This document shows positions 16,528-25,317 of a stretch of DNA of 64,000 nucleotides, piece after piece. The DNA comes from JAWOLE01 sp963815655 (GTDB lineage Bacteria > Acidobacteriota > Thermoanaerobaculia > UBA5066 > Gp7-AA6): positions 2,046,001-2,110,000 of the forward strand of contig CAWFHK010000001.1 of the NCBI GenBank assembly GCA_963815655.1, in the 5' to 3' direction. Below the pieces are notes generated by a model, which was not told where the DNA came from, made no database searches, and was given only the letters and a program-made list of their open reading frames with translations. The translations under genes and the position numbers were made by a program. Positions within the stretch are counted from its first letter, which is position 1; each line of letters begins with the position of its first letter.

Positions 16528-16746
16528 ATGAAGACCAACCTGCATCCCGAGTATCACGACGTCCTCGTGCACTGCGCCTGCGGCGAGACCTGGACGACCC
16601 GTTCGACGAAGAAGGAGCTGCGCATCGAGATCTGCAGCAAGTGCCACCCCTTCTTCACGGGCAAACAGAAGCTGGTGGACTCCGCCGGCCGGGTGGAGCG
16701 CTTCCGGAAGCGCTACGAGAAAAAGGCCGCCGGCGCCTCTTCCTAG
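16528..16746 (+). CDS. rpmE: 50S ribosomal protein L31
   Basis: Ribosomal protein bL31 of 72 aa, on the 50S central protuberance and bridging the subunits. It is the zinc-binding (C+) form: cysteine pair CAC at 16-18 and CSKC at 36-39. Typical L31 phrases are MKTNLHPEY, RIEICSKCHPFFTGKQK and GRVERFRKRY. It is followed 125 bp later by prfA, an association found in many bacteria. Confidence 0.95.
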   Translation: MKTNLHPEYHDVLVHCACGETWTTRSTKKELRIEICSKCHPFFTGKQKLVDSAGRVERFRKRYEKKAAGASS

Positions 16747-16871
16747 GGGCATGCCCACCCGCCCCCCCGACTCCCCCTTCTTCACCGCCCTGTAGCGGCA
16801 TCGGAGAGGAACTGCGACCGCGAGCGCAGGTGCGCTTCGCCGTCCAAACCTGACACCGGACACCGGCTCTC

Positions 16872-17951
16872 ATGCTCGAAAAACTCGAAGAAATCCGCCG
16901 CAAGTACGACGAGGTCAAGTCCCGCCTGGCCGACCCCCAGTTCGTCCAGGATCATCGCGCCGTGCGCGACGCGCAGAAGACCCTCTCGGAGTTCGAACCC
17001 ATCGTCGCCAAGATGGAAGAGTACCGGCGTGTCCAGAACGAGCTGCGGGGGGCCCGAGAGCTGACCGAATCGCTTCCGCCCGGGGACGAGCTGTACCAGC
17101 TGGCCTCCTCGGAGCGAACGGCCCTGACGGCCCGCCTCCAGGAGGTCGAGCAGGAGCTCAAGGTCCTGCTCCTCCCCAACGATCCGAAGGACTCGCGCAA
17201 CGTCTTCCTCGAGATCCGCGCCGGCACCGGGGGCGAAGAGGCCGCCCTCTTCGCTTCGGAGCTCTTCCGCATGTACTCGCGTTACGCGGAAGCGCGCGGC
17301 TGGAAGGTCGAGATCGTGGACCGCGACGACACGGGGATCGGCGGGCTCAAGGCGATCACCGCGCTCGTCGAGGGAGCGGGGGCATACTCGCGCCTGAAAT
17401 ACGAAAGCGGCGCCCACCGCGTCCAGCGCGTGCCGGACACCGAGGCCTCCGGACGCATCCACACGTCGGCCGCCACCGTGGCGGTGCTGCCGGAAGCCGA
17501 GGACGTGGACGTCCGGATCGAGGAGAAGGACATCCGCGTGGACCGCTTCTGCGCCTCCGGCCCGGGGGGGCAGGGGGTCAACACCACGTACTCGGCGGTG
17601 CGCCTGACGCACATCCCGACGGGAGTCGTCGTGCAGTGCCAGGACGAGCGCAGCCAGATCAAGAACAAGGCCAAGGCGCTGCGGGTCCTGAAGGCCCGCC
17701 TCCTGGAGATGGAGCGAGAGAAGAAGGAAGGCGCGATCGCGGCCGAGCGCAAGAAGATGGTGGGATCCGGCGACCGTTCGGAGAAAATCCGCACGTACAA
17801 TTTTCCCCAGTCCCGCATCACCGACCACCGCATCGGCTTCACGACCCACCGGCTGGCGGGAGTCCTCGAGGGGAACCTGGACGAGCTGATCGAACCGCTC
17901 ACCGCGCACTTCCAGGCCGAGCGCCTGAATGAGGAACTGGCCAAGGCTTGA
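16872..17951 (+). CDS. prfA: Peptide chain release factor 1
   Basis: RF1 recognises UAA and UAG stop codons and triggers peptidyl-tRNA hydrolysis. 359 aa, full family length. The catalytic GGQ lies in ASGPGGQGVN at about residues 228-237. An N-terminal PCRF helical domain and the RF-1 class domain (RVQRVPDTEASGRIHTS) are intact. The gene encoding its methyltransferase, prmC, follows after a short repeat array. Upstream bases 16849-16867 include CTGACAC/CGGACAC units like those of repeat family E. Confidence 0.96.
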   Translation: MLEKLEEIRRKYDEVKSRLADPQFVQDHRAVRDAQKTLSEFEPIVAKMEEYRRVQNELRGARELTESLPPGDELYQLASSERTALTARLQEVEQELKVLLLPNDPKDSRNVFLEIRAGTGGEEAALFASELFRMYSRYAEARGWKVEIVDRDDTGIGGLKAITALVEGAGAYSRLKYESGAHRVQRVPDTEASGRIHTSAATVAVLPEAEDVDVRIEEKDIRVDRFCASGPGGQGVNTTYSAVRLTHIPTGVVVQCQDERSQIKNKAKALRVLKARLLEMEREKKEGAIAAERKKMVGSGDRSEKIRTYNFPQSRITDHRIGFTTHRLAGVLEGNLDELIEPLTAHFQAERLNEELAKA

Positions 17952-17959
17952 CGAAGCGA

Positions 17960-18040
17960 CCGGGAGACGGGGAGACTGGGGGACTGGGAGAATCCAAATT
18001 CCGCAAGCACCCAGTCCCCCTGTCCCCCAGTCCCCCAGTC
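17960..18040. repeat. Inverted octamer array, family D
   Basis: The left arm (17960-17992) has units like GGGAGACT/GGGGGACT and the right arm (18011-18040) has CCCAGTCC/CCCTGTCC/CCCAGTCC/CCCAGTC. A roughly 18-nt loop is between. The array fills the prfA-prmC gap, which in other bacteria is usually short or an overlap. Confidence 0.82.
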
Positions 18041-18045
18041 GACCG

Positions 18046-18885
18046 ATGACCGCGAAGGAGCTCCTCGACGGGGCGGAACAGCTCGCGCGGCAGGATGCCG
18101 CCGAAGCGACTCCGTGGGACGCGCGCGTCCTGCTGGCGCACGCGATGGGAGGCGCGAGCCCGCTGTCGCTCGATCCGAGGCGGGAGGTCGAGCCCGAGGC
18201 GCGCGCCCGGTTCGATTCCCTGTGGCGGAGGCGTTTGACCGGCGCCCCGGTGCAACACCTGCTCGGCGAGTGGGACTTCTACGGGCGCCCGTTCACCGTC
18301 GACCGGCGCGCCCTCGTGCCCCGTCCCGAGACGGAGATCCTCCTCGAAGCGGCCCTGCGCGATGCGCCGCAGGCGCGGCGCCTGCTCGACCTGGGAACGG
18401 GAAGCGGGGTCCTCGCCATCACGTACCTGCTCGAGCGTCCCGCCTCGCGGGCGTTCGCCCTCGACGCCTCGGTGGAGGCGCTGGCCCTGGCGCGGTCGAA
18501 CGCCGGGCGCCACGGAGTGCTCTCCCGCCTGGGCCTCGCCGCCTCCGACTGGCTCTCGGCCGTCGGGAACCCGCGCTTCGACCTCGCGTTGTCCAATCCC
18601 CCCTATCTCTCCCTGTCGGAACGGGCGGCGCTCCCGCGCACGGTCCGCGAGCACGATCCGGCGCGCGCTCTCTTCGCCGGAGAGGACGCCTTCGCGGCGA
18701 TCCGGCACGTCTTGAACGAGTTGCCGCGGAGTCTCGAGGCGGGCGCCCTCTTCTTCTTCGAGATCGGCTACGGCCAGGCCGAGAGAGTCGAGAGCGAAAT
18801 CTGCGAGCGCCGCCACTGGCGCTTCGTTCGGATCGACCCGGACTTGAACGGCATCCCCCGAGTCGCCATCGCCCGCAGGAACTAG
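18046..18885 (+). CDS. prmC: Release factor glutamine N5-methyltransferase
   Basis: SAM-dependent methyltransferase that methylates the Gln of the GGQ motif in RF1/RF2. 279 aa. N-terminal helical RF-binding domain, SAM-binding motif I (LLDLGTGSGVLAI, about residue 113) and catalytic NPPY (LSNPPYLS). ATG 18046 is chosen over the open frame from 17929 because the latter would overlap prfA and translate the repeat array. It belongs to the rpmE-prfA-prmC-murA run. Confidence 0.94.
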   Translation: MTAKELLDGAEQLARQDAAEATPWDARVLLAHAMGGASPLSLDPRREVEPEARARFDSLWRRRLTGAPVQHLLGEWDFYGRPFTVDRRALVPRPETEILLEAALRDAPQARRLLDLGTGSGVLAITYLLERPASRAFALDASVEALALARSNAGRHGVLSRLGLAASDWLSAVGNPRFDLALSNPPYLSLSERAALPRTVREHDPARALFAGEDAFAAIRHVLNELPRSLEAGALFFFEIGYGQAERVESEICERRHWRFVRIDPDLNGIPRVAIARRN

Positions 18886-18909
18886 GGGACTCTTCACTAC
18901 AATCCGCCC

Positions 18910-20166
18910 GTGGATACCTTCCAGATCGACGGGCCGGTTCGTCTGGAAGGCACGGTGGCGGCCTCGGGCGCGAAGAACGCCGCCCTCCCCTGCCTGGCGG
19001 CGGCCCTGTTGACTCCCGAGCCGGTCCACCTGTCCAATCTCCCGGACGTGCGCGACATCCGCACCATGCAGAAGTTGCTGGCGCACACGGGCGTCTTCCT
19101 CTCGGCGCGGCCCGGCGAGGCCACGATCGAGGCCCGCGAGATCCACGCGGCGGACGCTCCGTACGATCTGGTCAAGACGATGCGCGCGTCCGTCCTGGTG
19201 CTCGGGCCTCTCTTGACGCGGAGCGGGCATGTCCGGGTCTCCCTGCCGGGCGGATGCGCGATCGGCGTCCGCCCGATCGATCTCCACCTGGCGGCATTCC
19301 GGAAGTTCGGCGCCGAAGTGACTCTCGAGCACGGCTACGTGGAAGCGAAGGCGGCCCGGCTCACGGGCGCGAGGATCGCTTTCGAGACCGTCACGGTGAC
19401 GGGCACGGAGAATGCGATCCTCGCGGCGACGCTCGCCCGGGGAGAAAGCGTCCTGGAGAACGCCGCCCGGGAGCCGGAGGTCGTCGACCTCGCGCAGCTC
19501 CTGCGCGCGATGGGAGCCCGGATCGCCGGAGAAGGGACCTCCACCATCGCGATCGCGGGGGTCGAAGCGCTCCACGGCGCCCGGCACGCGGTCGTCCCCG
19601 ACCGGATCGAGGCGGGCACGTACGCCCTGGCGGGCGTGATCACGCGGGGCGACGTGACGGTCCGCGGCTGCCGGCCCGAGGACCTGGAGGCGCTCGTGGA
19701 GAACCTCGCGGCCGCCGGAGCGCGGATCGAGGCCGGCGCGGATTCGCTTCGGGTCCGGGCCTCCGGCAGACTCTCCGCGCGGGACATCGCGACCGCTCCG
19801 CATCCCGGATTTCCGACCGATTTGCAGGCTCAGTGGATGGCCATGGCGACGACGATGGAGGGGATCTCCACGATCACCGAGACCATCTTCGAGAACCGCT
19901 TCCAGCACGTGGCGGAGCTTGCCCGGATGGGGGCGCGGATCCACGTCGAGGGGCGGCGCGCCCGCGTCGAGGGACCGGCGCGGCTCTCGGGGGCCAACCT
20001 GATGGCGAGCGACCTGCGCGCCTCGGCGGCCCTGGTCATCGCGGCTCTGGCGGCCCACGGGCAATCGGTGGTACACCGGGTCTACCACCTGGATCGCGGT
20101 TTTGAGGCGATGGAGGCGAAGATGGCGGCTCTCGGAGGGAGCGTCCGCCGTGCGCCGGGCCCGTGA
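18910..20166 (+). CDS. murA: UDP-N-acetylglucosamine 1-carboxyvinyltransferase
   Basis: First committed step of peptidoglycan synthesis: transfers enolpyruvate from PEP to UDP-GlcNAc in the cytoplasm. 418 aa, full length. The EPSP-synthase-like fold is seen with SGAKNAALPCLAAALLT at the N-terminus. The catalytic cysteine is present at C116 in LPGGCAIGVRP, the residue targeted by fosfomycin in this family. Start is GTG 18910. Its stop overlaps the livG start (GTGA), which couples a cell-wall gene to the transporter genes. Confidence 0.96.
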   Translation: MDTFQIDGPVRLEGTVAASGAKNAALPCLAAALLTPEPVHLSNLPDVRDIRTMQKLLAHTGVFLSARPGEATIEAREIHAADAPYDLVKTMRASVLVLGPLLTRSGHVRVSLPGGCAIGVRPIDLHLAAFRKFGAEVTLEHGYVEAKAARLTGARIAFETVTVTGTENAILAATLARGESVLENAAREPEVVDLAQLLRAMGARIAGEGTSTIAIAGVEALHGARHAVVPDRIEAGTYALAGVITRGDVTVRGCRPEDLEALVENLAAAGARIEAGADSLRVRASGRLSARDIATAPHPGFPTDLQAQWMAMATTMEGISTITETIFENRFQHVAELARMGARIHVEGRRARVEGPARLSGANLMASDLRASAALVIAALAAHGQSVVHRVYHLDRGFEAMEAKMAALGGSVRRAPGP

Positions 20167-20954
20167 GCGGCGGGAGGAGCGGCGACGTCCTGCTGAAGGT
20201 GGAGGGCGTGACGCTCTCCTTCGGCGGAGTGTCCGCGCTCTCCGACGTCGGCCTCGAAGTCCGGCGGGGCGAGATCTGCGCGATCATCGGCCCCAACGGC
20301 GCGGGCAAGAGTTCGCTCCTGAACGTCATCAACGGCGTCTACGATCCCCGGCGCGGGAGCGTCACCTTCAAAGGGGTTCGCCGCCGGCGCATGCGCCCGC
20401 ACGAGACGGCGAAGCAGGGGATCGCGCGCACGTTCCAGAACATCGCGCTCTTCAAGGGAATGAGCGTTCTCGACAACATCATGACCGGCCGGAACCTCAA
20501 GATGCGCGCGGGCCTGATCTCCCAGGCCATCTACTGGGGCCGCGCGCGGCGCGAGGAGATCGCCCACCGGAAGGCGGTCGAGAGGGTCATCGACTTTCTC
20601 CAGATCGAGGCCGTCCGCAGGGTCCCGGCGGGGCGGCTCCCCTACGGCCTGCAGAAGCGGGTCGAGCTCGCCCGCGCGCTCGCGGCCGAGCCGGAGCTGT
20701 TGCTGCTGGACGAGCCGATGGCCGGGATGAACGTCGAGGAAAAGCAGGACATGTGCCGCTTCATCCTCGACGTCAACGACGAGTTCGCGACCACGATCGT
20801 GCTGATCGAGCATGACATGGGGGTCGTCATGGACATCTCTGACCACGTCGTGGTGCTCGACTACGGGCGGAAGATCGCCGACGGCCCGCCCGACGAGGTC
20901 CGAACCGACCCGGCCGTCATCAACGCCTACCTGGGAGTCGCCCATGCTGTGTAA
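20163..20954 (+). CDS. livG: Branched-chain-type ABC importer, ATP-binding protein LivG
   Basis: One of the two ATPases of a HAAT/Liv-type importer. 263 aa. Walker A GPNGAGKSS, signature LPYGLQKRVELARAL, Walker B LLLLDEPMAGMN and a late H-loop (IEHDMGVVM). The C-terminal YGRKIADGPPDEV and YLGVA are typical of LivG. It starts at a GTG overlapping the murA stop and precedes livH across a repeat array. Together with livH, livM, the binding protein and livF it makes a full transporter at the inner membrane. Confidence 0.92.
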   Translation: MSGGRSGDVLLKVEGVTLSFGGVSALSDVGLEVRRGEICAIIGPNGAGKSSLLNVINGVYDPRRGSVTFKGVRRRRMRPHETAKQGIARTFQNIALFKGMSVLDNIMTGRNLKMRAGLISQAIYWGRARREEIAHRKAVERVIDFLQIEAVRRVPAGRLPYGLQKRVELARALAAEPELLLLDEPMAGMNVEEKQDMCRFILDVNDEFATTIVLIEHDMGVVMDISDHVVVLDYGRKIADGPPDEVRTDPAVINAYLGVAHAV

Positions 20955-20960
20955 GCCCAA

Positions 20961-21041
20961 CGTCCAAAGTCCAAGGTCCAAAGCAGCCGGAACCGAAGAT
21001 CGGCGTGGCTACTTTGGACTTTGGACCTTGGACTTTGGACT
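20961..21041. repeat. Inverted heptamer array, family B (copy 1)
   Basis: The left arm (20961-20984) has TCCAAAG/TCCAAGG/TCCAAAG and the right arm (21011-21041) has CTTTGGA/CTTTGGA/CCTTGGA/CTTTGGA. It sits between livG and livH inside one gene run. Confidence 0.87.
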
Positions 21042-21078
21042 CGGCCAAGCGGCTGACTAAGGAACGCTGCCAACTCAG

Positions 21079-21966
21079 ATGGATTGGTCCTTCTTCTTCG
21101 AGGTCCTGATCGGCGGGCTGCTCGCCGGGGTGATGTACTCGCTCGTCGCCCTGGGCTTCGTCCTGATCTTCAAGGCCTCGGGCGTCTTCAATTTCGCGCA
21201 GGGCGCGATGGTCTTCTTCGCGGCCCTGATCTTCGTCTCGCTGCGCGAGAAGGGGTGGAGCTTTCTCCTCGCGGTCGCGGCGACCCTCGGCGCGATGGTG
21301 CTGCTCGCCGTGTTCGTCGAGCGCTTCGTCTTGCGGCCGCTCGTCAACCAGCCGCCCATCTCCCTCTTCATGGCCACGATCGGCCTCGCGTTCCTGATCG
21401 AAGGGGCGGCCCAGGGGCTTTTCGGCGCGCAGGTCCATGGCCTGGACATTGGGATCCCTGACGTCCCGGTCCAGGTCCGGGGAATCAACATCAGCCAGTT
21501 CGATCTCTTCGCCGCCGCCTTTGCCGCCCTGCAGGTGGTGCTCCTCGCCTTCTTCTTCAGCAAGACGCGGATCGGGCGCGCCCTGAGGGCCGTGGCCGAC
21601 GATCACCAGGCGGCCCTGGCCGTGGGCATTCACCTCGAGCACATCTGGGTCGTCGTCTGGACCGCCGCCGGCGTTGTCGCCCTCTCGGCGGGCATCCTCT
21701 GGGGCTGCCGGACGGGCGTGCAGTTCTCGCTGACCTTCACGGCGCTCAAGGCCCTGCCGGTGCTCATTCTGGGGGGCTTCACCTCGGTGCCGGGCGCGAT
21801 CGTGGGAGGGCTCCTCGTGGGGGCATCCGAGAAGCTCGCCGAGGTCTACATCGGCCCGATCATCGGCAGCGGCATCGAGAACTGGTTCCCCTACGTCCTG
21901 GCGACCGTCTTCCTGCTCGTCCGTCCCGAAGGCCTGTTTGGAGAGAAGAGAATCGAGAGAGTCTGA
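21079..21966 (+). CDS. livH: Branched-chain-type ABC importer permease LivH
   Basis: Inner-membrane permease, 295 aa with about 8 hydrophobic segments. Family phrases are GGLLAGVMYSLVALGFVLIFKASGVFNFAQG near the N-terminus (shown here in two parts: GGLLAGVMYSLVALG, FKASGVFNFAQG), GRALRAVADDHQAALAVGI and KALPVLILGGFTSVPGA. The stop is followed 10 bp later by livM. Pairs with LivM to form the membrane channel. Confidence 0.92.
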   Translation: MDWSFFFEVLIGGLLAGVMYSLVALGFVLIFKASGVFNFAQGAMVFFAALIFVSLREKGWSFLLAVAATLGAMVLLAVFVERFVLRPLVNQPPISLFMATIGLAFLIEGAAQGLFGAQVHGLDIGIPDVPVQVRGINISQFDLFAAAFAALQVVLLAFFFSKTRIGRALRAVADDHQAALAVGIHLEHIWVVVWTAAGVVALSAGILWGCRTGVQFSLTFTALKALPVLILGGFTSVPGAIVGGLLVGASEKLAEVYIGPIIGSGIENWFPYVLATVFLLVRPEGLFGEKRIERV

Positions 21967-21976
21967 TGCGAGCCGC

Positions 21977-23044
21977 ATGATCTATCGCGAGGCCGGCCAG
22001 TTCAAGGCGACGTACGAGAAGGACCAGCAGATCTTCCCGATCCGCCAGGATCGGATCGGCTTCGCGGGAATTCTCGTCGCCGCCTTCGTCCTCGTGCCGC
22101 TCGTCGGCAACGACTACTGGTTCAACGCGATCCTGATCCCGGCCCTGATCCTCTCGCTCGCGACCCTCGGCCTGAACATCCTGACCGGCTATGCCGGGCA
22201 GCTCTCCCTCGGGACCGCCGGATTCATGGCGGTGGGGGCCTTCGCCGCGTACAACCTGATGCTGCGCGTGCCGCACATGCCCGTGCTCGCGAGCTTCTTC
22301 CTGGCGGGGCTCGTCGCGGCCGCGGTCGGTCTCGCCTTCGGCCTGCCGAGCCTCCGGATCAAGGGCTTCTACCTGGCCGTCACGACCCTCGCGGCGCAGT
22401 TCGTCATCGAATGGGTGCTGACGAAGTTCGCGTGGTTCTCCAACAACAACCCTTCCGGGGTCATCAGCGCGCAGAAGATGGTGATCCTGGGCTACCGCTT
22501 CGAGAGCCCCGTGCGCCGCTACCTGCTCACCCTCGCGGTCGTTTCGCTGCTCGCGCTGGCCGCCAAGAACCTGGTGCGCAGCCGCGTCGGGCGCGCCTGG
22601 ATGGCGGTGCGGGACATGGACATCGCGGCCGAGGTGATCGGCATCCCGATGCTGAAGACGAAGCTTCTCGCGTTCGGCGTCAGCTCCTTCTACTGTGGCG
22701 TCGCCGGGGCGCTCTGGGCCTTCGCCTACCTGGGCTCGGTCGAGCCGCAGGCCTTCGACCTGACGCGCTCCTTCCAGATCCTCTTCATGGTGATCATCGG
22801 AGGCATGGGAAGCGTGCTCGGCTCCTTCCTCGGCGCCGGGTTCATCGTGCTGCTGCCGATCTTCCTGAACGTCGCGTCGCACGCCCTCTTCTCGGGAGGC
22901 GCGAGCCAGAGCCTCTCCTCGAACCTGGAGTTGATGGTCTTCGGCGCTCTCATCATCTTCTTCCTCGCCGTCGAACCTGCCGGGCTCGCGCGCCTCTGGC
23001 AGACGGGGAAGGAGAAGCTGCGCCTCTGGCCGTTCCCCCACTGA
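21977..23044 (+). CDS. livM: Branched-chain-type ABC importer permease LivM
   Basis: Second permease, 355 aa. Several TM helices with family motifs LTGYAGQLSLGTAGFMAVGA, GLPSLRIKGFYLAVTTLAAQ, GRAWMAVRDMDIAAEVIGI and IGGMGSVLGSFLGA. A 40-residue hydrophilic N-terminal segment (YREAGQFKATYEKDQQIFPI) precedes the first helix; this tyrosine-rich cap is a feature I associate with LivM proteins encoded beside CoA ligases. ATG 21977 is preferred over 21938, which overlaps livH. Confidence 0.9.
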   Translation: MIYREAGQFKATYEKDQQIFPIRQDRIGFAGILVAAFVLVPLVGNDYWFNAILIPALILSLATLGLNILTGYAGQLSLGTAGFMAVGAFAAYNLMLRVPHMPVLASFFLAGLVAAAVGLAFGLPSLRIKGFYLAVTTLAAQFVIEWVLTKFAWFSNNNPSGVISAQKMVILGYRFESPVRRYLLTLAVVSLLALAAKNLVRSRVGRAWMAVRDMDIAAEVIGIPMLKTKLLAFGVSSFYCGVAGALWAFAYLGSVEPQAFDLTRSFQILFMVIIGGMGSVLGSFLGAGFIVLLPIFLNVASHALFSGGASQSLSSNLELMVFGALIIFFLAVEPAGLARLWQTGKEKLRLWPFPH

Positions 23045-23092
23045 GCCGGTCATGAAACGTCCGTGGAGTCTTCAACGCGCATTTTGAAAGAG

Positions 23093-23100
23093 AAGGAGGT
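23093..23100 (+). promoter_or_regulatory. Strong Shine-Dalgarno for the binding protein
   Basis: AAGGAGGT lies 4 nt before ATG 23105 and decides the start over the upstream in-frame codon at 23063. It fits the high expression expected of a periplasmic binding protein. Confidence 0.75.
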
Positions 23101-23104
23101 TCGC

Positions 23105-24448
23105 ATGATCCGATCGGCAGGAATCCGGAACAGACTCGTCTTCGTCGCCCTGGCTTGTCTCGTCCTGGGCGCCGCGGTCGCCGTCCCCGCGCTCGCGCAG
23201 AACGAGCAGTTCATCCCGATGGCGGACTACCGCGTGGGGCCCTACGCGGCGGGAGGCACGGGCACCTTCGGGGGATTCATCGACTACCTCGACATGCTCA
23301 ACAAGCGCGACGGCGGGATCAACGGGGTCAAGCTGACGTGGGAGGAATGCGAGACCGAGTACAAGAACGACCGCGGGGTCGAGTGCTACGAGCGCTTGAA
23401 GAAGAAGGGCCCGACCGGCGCCTCGATGTTCAACTTCCTCTCGACCGGGATTACCTACGCGTGCATCGATCGCGCCACGGCCGACAAGATCCCCATCGTC
23501 TCGATCGGCTACGGCCGCGCGGACGCCTCGGACGGACGAGTGTTCCCGTACGTGTTTCCGCTCGTGACGAATTACTGGAGCCAGAGCACCGCCAAGATCA
23601 AGTTCATCGGGATGAAGTCCGGCGGCATGGACAAGCTGAAGGGAAAGAAGATCATCAACCTCTACCATGGCTCGGCCTTCGGAAAGGAGACGATCCCGAT
23701 CCTCGACCTGCAGGCCAAGAAATACGGGTTCACGGTGACGCACATCGAGGTGCCGCATCCGGGCAACGAGCAGGAATCGCAGTGGCTGCAGATCCGGCAG
23801 GCCAAGCCCGACTGGGTCATCCTCCGCGGCTGGGGCGTGATGAACCCGGTCGCGTTGAAGACGGCCGCCAAGGTGGGCTTCCCCCGCGAGCACATCGTCG
23901 GCAGCTGGTGGAGCGGAGCGGAAGAAGACGTGGAGCCGGCCGGAGACGCGGCCAAGGGCTTCATCGCGGCGGCCTTCCACCCCTCGGGAACCGACTTCCC
24001 GGTCTTGAAAGACGTCCAGAAATACGTCTACTCGGGCGGCCACAAGGGCAACCTCGAGGACATGAGCCGCTTCGGCAAGACCTACTACAACCGCGGCATC
24101 ATCCACGGCATCCTGAACACCGAAGCGATCCGCACGGCGCAGGCCAAGTTCGGCAAGAAGCCACTCACGGGCGAGCAGGTGCGCTGGGGCCTGGAGAACC
24201 TGAACCTGGACGAGAAGCGCCTGAAGGAGCTCGGCGCCCACAACCTCCTGCAGCCGATCAAGGTCTCGTGCATGGACCACGAAGGGGGCGGAGCGGTCGA
24301 GTTCCAGCAGTGGGACGGCAAGAAATGGAATCTGATCACCGGCTGGATCAAGTCGGACCAGTCGATCGTCCGGCCGATGATCGAGGAGTCGGCCGCCGCC
24401 TACGCGAAGGAGAAGGGAATCACGCCGCGTGACTGCTCCAAGGAGTGA
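23105..24448 (+). CDS. Liv-type ABC transporter periplasmic substrate-binding protein
   Basis: Periplasmic binding protein, 447 aa including a Sec signal peptide (residues 1-31, AVAVPALAQ). The type I bilobed fold (Peripla_BP_6) is indicated by FGGFIDYLDMLNKRDGGING, KLTWEECETEYKNDRGVECY and HIEVPHPGNEQESQWLQIRQ. The sequence is unlike classic LivJ/LivK and nearer to binding proteins found with aromatic or long-chain acid catabolism. Substrate is not predictable with confidence; the adjoining CoA ligases suggest a carboxylic acid. Confidence 0.88.
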   Translation: MIRSAGIRNRLVFVALACLVLGAAVAVPALAQNEQFIPMADYRVGPYAAGGTGTFGGFIDYLDMLNKRDGGINGVKLTWEECETEYKNDRGVECYERLKKKGPTGASMFNFLSTGITYACIDRATADKIPIVSIGYGRADASDGRVFPYVFPLVTNYWSQSTAKIKFIGMKSGGMDKLKGKKIINLYHGSAFGKETIPILDLQAKKYGFTVTHIEVPHPGNEQESQWLQIRQAKPDWVILRGWGVMNPVALKTAAKVGFPREHIVGSWWSGAEEDVEPAGDAAKGFIAAAFHPSGTDFPVLKDVQKYVYSGGHKGNLEDMSRFGKTYYNRGIIHGILNTEAIRTAQAKFGKKPLTGEQVRWGLENLNLDEKRLKELGAHNLLQPIKVSCMDHEGGGAVEFQQWDGKKWNLITGWIKSDQSIVRPMIEESAAAYAKEKGITPRDCSKE

Positions 24449-25274
24449 GCCGGGCGGGGGGCCGGCTCCGGAGAAGGCCCTCCTCTCGGTCAACAACATC
24501 GAGGTCATCTACGACCACGTGATCCTCGTGTTGAAGGGGGTCTCCCTGGAGGTCCCCCGCGGCGGAATCGTCGCGCTCCTGGGCGCCAACGGCGCGGGGA
24601 AGACGACGACGCTGAAGGCGATCTCCAACCTCCTCGCGTCCGAGCGCGGGGCCGTGACCAAGGGCTCGATCGAGTTCGAGGGGAAGCGGATCGACAACCG
24701 CAACCCCCGGGACCTCGTCCACCGCGGGGTGATCCAGGTCATGGAGGGGCGGCACTGCTTCGGGCACCTCACGGTCGAGGAGAACCTCCTGACCACCGCG
24801 TTCGCCCGGCACGCCCGCCGATCCGAGTTCCTCCGGGACCTGGAGAAGATCTACGAGTACTTTCCGCAGCTCAAGGCCCGGCGCAAGTCGATCGCCGGGT
24901 ACACCTCGGGAGGGGAGCAGCAGATGACCGTCATCGGCCGGGCGCTCATGGCCCGGCCGAAGATGGTCCTCCTCGACGAGCCGTCCATGGGTCTCGCGCC
25001 GCAGGTCGTCGAGGAGATCTTCGAGATCGTCCGGAACCTCAACGAGCGGGAGGGCGCGACCTTCCTCCTCGCCGAGCAGAACACCGCGGTCGCGCTCCGA
25101 TGCGCGCAATACGGGTACATCCTGGAGAACGGCCGCGTCGTCATGGAAGGAACCGCCGCGGATCTCGCCGGCAACGAGGACGTCAAGGAGTTCTACCTGG
25201 GCATCTCGGGAGCCGGCCGCAGGAGCTTCCGCGACGCCAAGCACTACCGCCGGCGCAAGCGGTGGCTGGCGTGA
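24429..25274 (+). CDS. livF: Branched-chain-type ABC importer, ATP-binding protein LivF
   Basis: Second ATPase, 281 aa. Walker A GANGAGKTT, LivF-specific region QVMEGRHCFGHLTVEENLL, signature TSGGEQQMTVIGRALM and Walker B MVLLDEPSMGLAP. The C-terminal extension FRDAKHYRRRKRWL is unusual compared with classic LivF and may be a subfamily mark. The GTG start lies 20 bp inside the end of the binding-protein gene. Repeat family H follows its stop. Confidence 0.92.
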   Translation: MTAPRSEPGGGPAPEKALLSVNNIEVIYDHVILVLKGVSLEVPRGGIVALLGANGAGKTTTLKAISNLLASERGAVTKGSIEFEGKRIDNRNPRDLVHRGVIQVMEGRHCFGHLTVEENLLTTAFARHARRSEFLRDLEKIYEYFPQLKARRKSIAGYTSGGEQQMTVIGRALMARPKMVLLDEPSMGLAPQVVEEIFEIVRNLNEREGATFLLAEQNTAVALRCAQYGYILENGRVVMEGTAADLAGNEDVKEFYLGISGAGRRSFRDAKHYRRRKRWLA

Positions 25275-25280
25275 AGGGAC

Positions 25281-25309
25281 GGGAGGCGGGAGGCGGGAGG
25301 CGGGAGGCG
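25281..25309. repeat. Heptamer array, family H (left-type arm)
   Basis: Four tandem GGGAGGC units between livF and the PaaK-like gene. The complementary arm (CCTCCCG units) lies on the far side of that gene at 26565-26584. Confidence 0.8.
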
Positions 25310-25317
25310 AGCCGCTC

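Noticed and set aside
16320..16538. N-terminal extension of the FHA-phosphatase
   Set aside because: It would read through repeat family G and into the start of rpmE on the other strand; FHA proteins of this type begin close to 16319.
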